From positions 1 to 64,000 of the forward strand of contig VKHL01000124.1 of the NCBI GenBank assembly GCA_015146655.1: 64,000 bases of DNA, given 5' to 3'. This DNA comes from Ochromonas danica. Taxonomy: Eukaryota; Sar; Chrysophyceae; Chromulinales; Chromulinaceae. Positions 58,630 to 64,000 of the stretch are shown here, piece after piece. The notes below the pieces were generated by a model. The model saw only the letters and a program-made list of their open reading frames with translations. It was not told where the DNA came from and searched no databases. The position numbers and the translations under genes are program-made. The stretch's first letter is position 1; the number at the start of each line of letters is the position of its first letter.

Positions 58630-59550
58630 ACATACACACACACACACACAAACAGTGTGAATGGCCTAGTGAGGGTAAGTGACAGGGGGAGGGGGTACAT
58701 TACCTTGGATAAGCCAGTTATCATAATAGGTTTAATACCAGCTAATGCCATCATGCCATTCTTGGATTGTACATTGTCTAGATAGTGACATGATGGCAAT
58801 GCAAACTCCTGCAAGAACCTGAACAACCACAACATAACATTAACACAACATACAGTAGCATAGCATAACATAACATAGTATGAAGAAGAACAACAATAAG
58901 GTTAGTACTAACAAGAATAGTGTAATCTGTGTCTGTGTACATAGCAGAAGACCAGGGGATACATACAGCAGGTCTAGACTAGACACTAGCTATATGGTAC
59001 TCTAGGATACTCTACAGTATTGCTATAATAGATCCAATATTCATATTCATATTCTACATAATACTGTATATTATAAGTATAACACACCATAACCATACTA
59101 TACTGTAGGCTAGTCTACATATAGTCTGCCTCCTCCTCCTCCTCACTACTACTACTTGACTATACTATACTATATTAAACTATACCTGTGCATGAGTTCC
59201 TGGCTTGCCCCATTGTCGACATTGGCATACATGGCGATGATCTGACGACGAAAGTCTCTCTTGATCACTCGAGGCGTCTCCCTCACTCTTCTCTTCCTCT
59301 TCTCTCGCTCTTCTTCTACATGGAAGGACAAGTCAGCATCTGGGTGATGATACCGATGATGACGAAGAACCTCCTCCTCCTCCTCCTCCTTGTCAAGGGG
59401 GTTGTTAACTTGAAGGGTAGTAGTAGTGGTAGTAGTGGTAGTAGTAGGTCTGTCACAGGTGAAGTTAAGGTCTCCCAGCCAGTCAATAGCCTGTTGATGC
59501 CACTGTTGTTGATCTATCTCACTCAATCCTGCAGCTTCTTCACTCATCAT
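58002..59550 (-). CDS. NTF2/SnoaL-like domain protein (tentative), 298 aa
   Basis: Four exons (59550-59186, 58818-58704, 58526-58242, 58133-58002) total 897 nt in frame. Residues 1-90 are polar with a poly-Thr and a poly-Glu run and a basic EREKRKRRVRET segment. The following part (VIKRDFRRQIIAMYANVDNGASQELMHRFL, written here by motif only: RDFRRQI, MYANV, LMHRFL) and the end (FRIRGTYIFHLDNQHRIYFI) resemble the NTF2/SnoaL-like alpha+beta domain found behind basic regions in many stramenopile proteins. Catalytic or regulatory role unknown. A CA microsatellite lies in intron 2. A TTAACTTAA element 52 bp upstream is shared with the divergent PPR gene. Confidence 0.6.
58554..58652. repeat. (CA)n microsatellite
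   Basis: Nearly 50 CA units with two interruptions, in intron 2 of the NTF2-like gene. Confidence 0.97.
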
Positions 59551-59601
59551 GGTCTTCCGTCTATTATGGACTAATTGTTGAGTTCGTGTGGGACTTCCTT
59601 C

Positions 59602-59610
59602 TTAACTTAA
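59602..59610. promoter_or_regulatory. TTAACTTAA element between divergent genes
   Basis: 52 bp from the minus-strand ATG at 59550 and 155 bp from the plus-strand ATG at 59765. It matches nine of ten bases of the recurrent motif. Confidence 0.35.
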
Positions 59611-59764
59611 TAAGTTGGAAGAAATGGTTTTTTGTGTAAAACTGGTTTATTCATAATCGCGTTTCTTGGATGAAAAGTCAAGCAGTCGTCTGGAAGTCAA
59701 GTTGAGTTGTGCAGATCGATTGAGTGACTAGACGACTTGTCTAGACTAGCTAGACTACTTGCCC

Positions 59765-62370
59765 ATGACTCCTTCCACGTCAAGTACCACTCTCTTGCTG
59801 CTCTTCTTTCTTACTATCTCTTGTCATCATCTTCTAGTCCATGGATATCCACGAATTCGTCCTTTATCCTCCTCCTTCTCCATCTCCTTCTTACCATCCA
59901 TTGGTCATCATCATGATGTCCATCAACGACTTAGTCAGACTGCCTTACCTATTCCCTCTGACTTCACTAATGATGAATCAATACATGATGTTCCTAAAAC
60001 AAAATCAAAGTTTAAAGGAAGTAGTCAATTAGATCGTGAACGTGCAAGACAGTTTGATCGTGTGATGAATAGTTTTCGTCTAGTTGATCGATCAGTTACT
60101 TTAAATGATGTCTTTAAACTCTATCGAGTTACACTAAGTGAGGTAAAGTCTGCCTGTCTGTATGGGTTTTCAGTTTTTTCTATCTTCATTTTTCAGTTTT
60201 CATATCTTCAGTTTTCAGTTTTCTTTTGGATACGATCTTTCACATATCTAACACACTGTCTCTCACTGTCTCTATCAGATCAATCATGCTATTGTCACAG
60301 CTGGTCGATTAGATCGAGTAGATGAAGCTATTGAGATCTTTGAGAAGATTCCTAAGTTAGGCTTCTCAGCTGATCTCATGTCATACAATAATATCATTTG
60401 GACTCTTGGTCATTGTGGTCGACTAGAGATGGCTAAGAAGTACTTCACTCGATTATCTAAGACAACTAAGCCTAATGTCTATTCTTATGGTGCTCTAATG
60501 CATGGATATGCACGATCTAAAAATGCTGTTCAAGCTTTATTATTATTAGAAGAAATGAAGAAGGCTAATGTTGTTCCTAACACTGTTGTCTTCACTTCAG
60601 GTATGCTATGACAATCCTAATGATGATATCATCATAACTGTGATGTGAATGTTAATGGTGCTGGTGATGATGACTAGCAATGGAAGCCTGTGTAGAATCT
60701 GGTCGACATCGAGAAGCCATGTCTCTCTTACAGACATTGTCTTCCTATGGCATTAAACCTGATCTAGCTATGATCAACTCTGCTATTAAGGCATGTTGTC
60801 TTGTAGGAGCTATGGATGATGCGGAGAGATTGTCTCAAACACTTCGTGAGAATGGGAAATTAGATCTCTTCTCTTATCATACTTTAATGATGGGACATAT
60901 GAAGAAAGGTGGATATCAACGGGTCATTATTCTCTATGAAGAGGCTATCGCTTCGGAGATTCAGGTTAGTATGTATGACAACAACGACTGACCATTCAAT
61001 ATTTGTAATTCATCTTGTTGTTCTTCATTAGTTGGATGGAGGTATCTTCTCTCTTGCTATGGTTGCAGCTATACAAAGCAAGTTATATTATCTTGTTCCT
61101 CGTATGGCTGAAAGTGCACGTGAAGTTGGAGCACAACTGACTGAACCATCTTACACTTTACTCATCCAAGCTTTTGGGGAATTGGGTGTTGTGGATGAGG
61201 CAATCGCATGTCTTGACCGCATGGAAGCTGATGGCTTGCGACCAAACGTAGTAACCTACTCGGCCTTGATCTCGGTTTGTAAGCACAGAGCTGACGATGT
61301 CTTGGCCTTGCTTAAGCGAATGGAAAAGTAAGGCCTTTGGTGATGCCATCACGATCATGATGGTCTGCTCTGTTCTGTTAGACTAATTGTTTGGTTTGTG
61401 TTTTGGTTACAGAAATCGTGTGAAACCCAATATCGTGACTCTAACTTCCGCTATTCATGCTTTGGCCATGGGAGGATCTGCCAATTATACTGACATGGCC
61501 TATGGGATTTGGAGGCGAATGGAAGATGTCGGTCCCAAGCCTAATCTGTACACTTATAATACCATCCTACGTGCTTTTGCTGAAGCAGGACGTGTAAAGG
61601 TCAGAGGTCATGAACTATACTTCGTCATCTAGCGGGCTAATGGGAGTCGTTTGTGTGTTTGATAGGAAGCATTTGGTGTGCTACAGACAGTCAAAGAACG
61701 CAATCTCTCTCCAGATCTCCACACATTCACAACGTTATTGCTTGCTTGTGGATATGCTAACCAATCTAGTTTAGTAGATGGTGTCTTGACGATGATGAGA
61801 CAGGATGGAGTTTTCCCTGACGAGATTGCCTATGGTGCCGCATTGGATGCTTATCGTCGTTCCAATGACTCCTTGAAAGCATTGCAGTTATTGCAGGAGA
61901 TGTTCCAAAATCATATCGAACCTTCTGCTGCACATATCAATTTGGTTATTCGGACTCTCAAGGCTCAAGGCTATGCAGACAAAATGTTCAAGATGATCAT
62001 GCAGTTAGTTCACAAAGAAGGAATTCGTATGAACGCGAACGCTTTTGAACTTGTGGTGGAGTCTTTGTTAGAATTTCCAAACAAACATAAGGATATCCTC
62101 TATCTCTTGCAAACAATGGATCGACTTGGTCATCGCCTCTCTCTTGACAACTGTGTTGCCTTCATTCAATACCTTGAGTCTCAACGGCAGTATAAGATCG
62201 CCTTGGGGATGTACAAGTACATGATAAAACAAGGATATGAATTCTATGAGAACAAACTGTTGAATGATATATTCACTCGAATGATCAAGCTTGCTGGACT
62301 GGGCGGCAGCGATATCAAGCAATCTGCTCCCATGAAGGACCTTTTCACTGAGCTAGAGACACAATCGTGA
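59765..62370 (+). CDS. pentatricopeptide repeat protein, organelle-targeted, 724 aa
   Basis: Six exons (59765-60142, 60279-60600, 60678-60964, 61032-61327, 61413-61599, 61666-62370) give 2175 nt in one frame. About a dozen PPR units run from residue ~125 on, e.g. SADLMSYNNIIWTLGHCG, PNVYSYGALMHGYARS, KPDLAMINSAIKACCLVG, RPNVVTYSALISVC and PNLYTYNTILRAFAEAG. Residues 1-27 form a signal peptide followed by a Ser/Arg-rich stretch, consistent with import into the complex plastid, though mitochondria are possible. PPR proteins bind organelle transcripts in a sequence-specific way for editing, cleavage or translation. No MutS-related, DYW or PRORP nuclease domain was seen. The ATG at 59765 is chosen over a TTG upstream. 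Confidence 0.88.
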
Positions 62371-62628
62371 GTGAGAAGAACAAGATTTTGGAGTGCTAGG
62401 CTACTGTAGGTGAATAGTTTAGAGTTTGAATGAGCTAGAAAGCATGTCATCATGTTTTGAAATAGTCTGGGGATTGGTTGCTTTGATAAAGGACTGCAAC
62501 AAAGGGGGTATGAAGGTGGGTAAGTTAGTAATGCCTGGGAGTATAATTTAGGTTGTTTTATGTAATTAACTGGTCAGTCAACTTTTGGCAAGTTTGGGTT
62601 GTTGTCAGGGTTAGGAGACTTCACTGTG
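62371..62628. other. convergent spacer
   Basis: Between the PPR gene and the partial coiled-coil gene. Nothing recognised. Confidence 0.4.
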
Positions 62629-64000
62629 TTAGCCATGAAGGTGAGAGAATGCAAAGGAATGGCGTCTACTGCGACTCTGTGTTGCACCATGCAATGAACT
62701 CATCTTTGCCTACAAACAACAACAAACAAATAAATTAACAATCACAGTAGAAAGACCAATGACAATGACGACACGAAAAGCATATAATTTATATGAATAG
62801 CATAGCATAGAATAGCACATATCATTACGTACTTTGAGTTGACTGACATAAGCAGTCCGCTGACTTTGCAAGAGATCTTGCAGAACAAACAGTCTCTCTT
62901 GATGATGCTTGACCAAGTCATTACGAAGACTCTCTTGACTGTCTTTCTCTCTATCCAAGTAAGAATGAACATCTTCCATTGCCTTCACAGCATCTTCTGC
63001 TACTTGTCGCATATTCTGATTACGATTAGCAATACTTTCCTTCTCCATATCTCGACCATGTTGACCAAGATACTTCCCTTATTACACATATCCAATAGAC
63101 ACAGACAGTATAAGAAGACAACAAATTTTAGAGCGGACGGGGTAGGAGGAGGAGGAGGAGGAGGAGGAGGAGGAGGGGAGCATTACCATCTAATAGACTC
63201 TGAAAGAGGATCTTCTTAGTTAAGACACGTTTCTGTGCCATGAGAAAGCAACGTTCCATAGTATCATTAAGATCTTTATAGACAGCACGAAACATCTTTT
63301 GTTGACTAACAACTTCTTTAGCATAAAGTTCTTCATAACTCATCAACCCTTTACTAACTGATGAACTACTAGTAGATACTAGCTTGTTATTATTACCATG
63401 TTCCATGGAATACCCCGTGGAATCCATCGTACCTTCCATAGGAAAAGTAAACTTGCTATTCTTGGTGGCCTCTACCGAGGAGGTGATATTATGCATTGAT
63501 CGAACTTGCTGTATAATCTTTACAAGACGATCATCTAAAGATTTCAGTTTACTTTCTTCATCTTCTGTGAAAGATTGTATCTTCAGTTTAAATCCTTCTT
63601 CAAGTTCTTTTTCGATGACGTCATGTTCTTTCTTATCCATTGCCAGAATCAATCGAATGACTTCTTCAATCTCAGCCACAAGATTGAAACCAATACTATG
63701 AATAAGATTATTAGCAATTGTCAAATTAGCAATTCCTTCTTCAATTCTTTTCATTTCATGTGATTTCAAATCAAATGATTTTGATAGATAAATACCTGCC
63801 ATAGGACGAAGACCAACTTGTTCATGACATTGTCGTGCAAGATGTAATCGTGCAGCATAATAATAATATAATAAAGGATCAGAGGTACGACTATGATGAA
63901 GAAATTGTTCACATCGACGATGATCTCGAAATTGTTTCTCATAGGTTGACTCTAAATCAGAGATCTCTTGTCGAAGCTTCTCGATATCATGAAGGTCTGG
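62629..64000 (-). CDS. coiled-coil protein, 5' part beyond the window
   Basis: Three visible exons (64000-63187 continuing off the edge, 63077-62833, 62709-62629) are in phase. The visible ~379 residues are strongly helical and charged, with heptad-like stretches (IEKLRQEISDLESTYEKQF, then EEVIRLILAMDKKEHDVIEKE) and a His/Tyr-rich linker (LLYYYYAARLHLARQCHEQV). The last exon is basic and ends SRRHSFAFSHLHG. A BAR-like or tethering protein is possible but no diagnostic motif was found. The intron acceptor TAATAAG at 63078 is weak but required by the frame. Confidence 0.65.
63140..63180. repeat. (GAG)n microsatellite
   Basis: About 11 GAG units in the intron between the two larger exons of the coiled-coil gene. 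Confidence 0.95.

Overview
The window is nuclear DNA of a eukaryotic alga, most likely a photosynthetic stramenopile (ochrophyte) or another alga with a red-derived complex plastid. Genes have many short GT-AG introns and AT-rich, microsatellite-rich spacers. A plastid/cyanobacterial-type phosphoglycerate kinase carries a signal peptide followed by a CWAF motif and a Ser/Thr-rich stretch, the bipartite targeting layout of such plastids. A histone H3 with introns, a formin, a PPR protein and an ShK-prolyl-4-hydroxylase fit this. The species is not identifiable from sequence alone.

Layout. 1-2.3 kb: very AT-rich block with two nearly identical 557-bp segments, each lying directly upstream of a minus-strand ORF start, plus a broken integrase-type retroelement fragment. 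3.3-12.4 kb: ordinary genes: F-box/LRR-like protein, histone H3, plastid PGK, a small plus-strand ankyrin gene and a small secreted or plastid-targeted protein. 12.7-42.5 kb: six tandem minus-strand ankyrin genes (A to F). Each has one first exon (a membrane segment in the fuller copies, then coiled coil), then 5 to 11 exons that each encode exactly one ankyrin repeat, and a short terminal exon. There are 44 single-repeat exons and every exon is a multiple of three, phase 0-0. F-box-like fragments, truncated GST copies, a dead Tc1/mariner-like transposon, interstitial telomere repeats and a CoA-binding protein gene lie between them. 42.7-64 kb: GST, a low-complexity protein, prolyl 4-hydroxylase, RRM protein, TPR-FH1-FH2 formin, galactose-3-O-sulfotransferase-like protein, an NTF2-like protein, a PPR protein and a coiled-coil protein cut by the window edge.

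How it fits together. The ankyrin array looks like a family growing by duplication of whole gene units and of single exon-plus-intron modules. Because all exons are phase-compatible, any gain, loss or skipping of repeats keeps the frame. Intron 1 is 232 nt in five of the six genes and nearly identical among them, while first exons vary from about 444 to 1119 nt. A 10-12 bp motif (TTCTTAAGTTAA and its reverse) lies upstream of several unrelated genes and is a candidate core promoter element. Exon structures given below were derived by hand from splice consensus, frame and protein similarity; no expression data or database searches were available.
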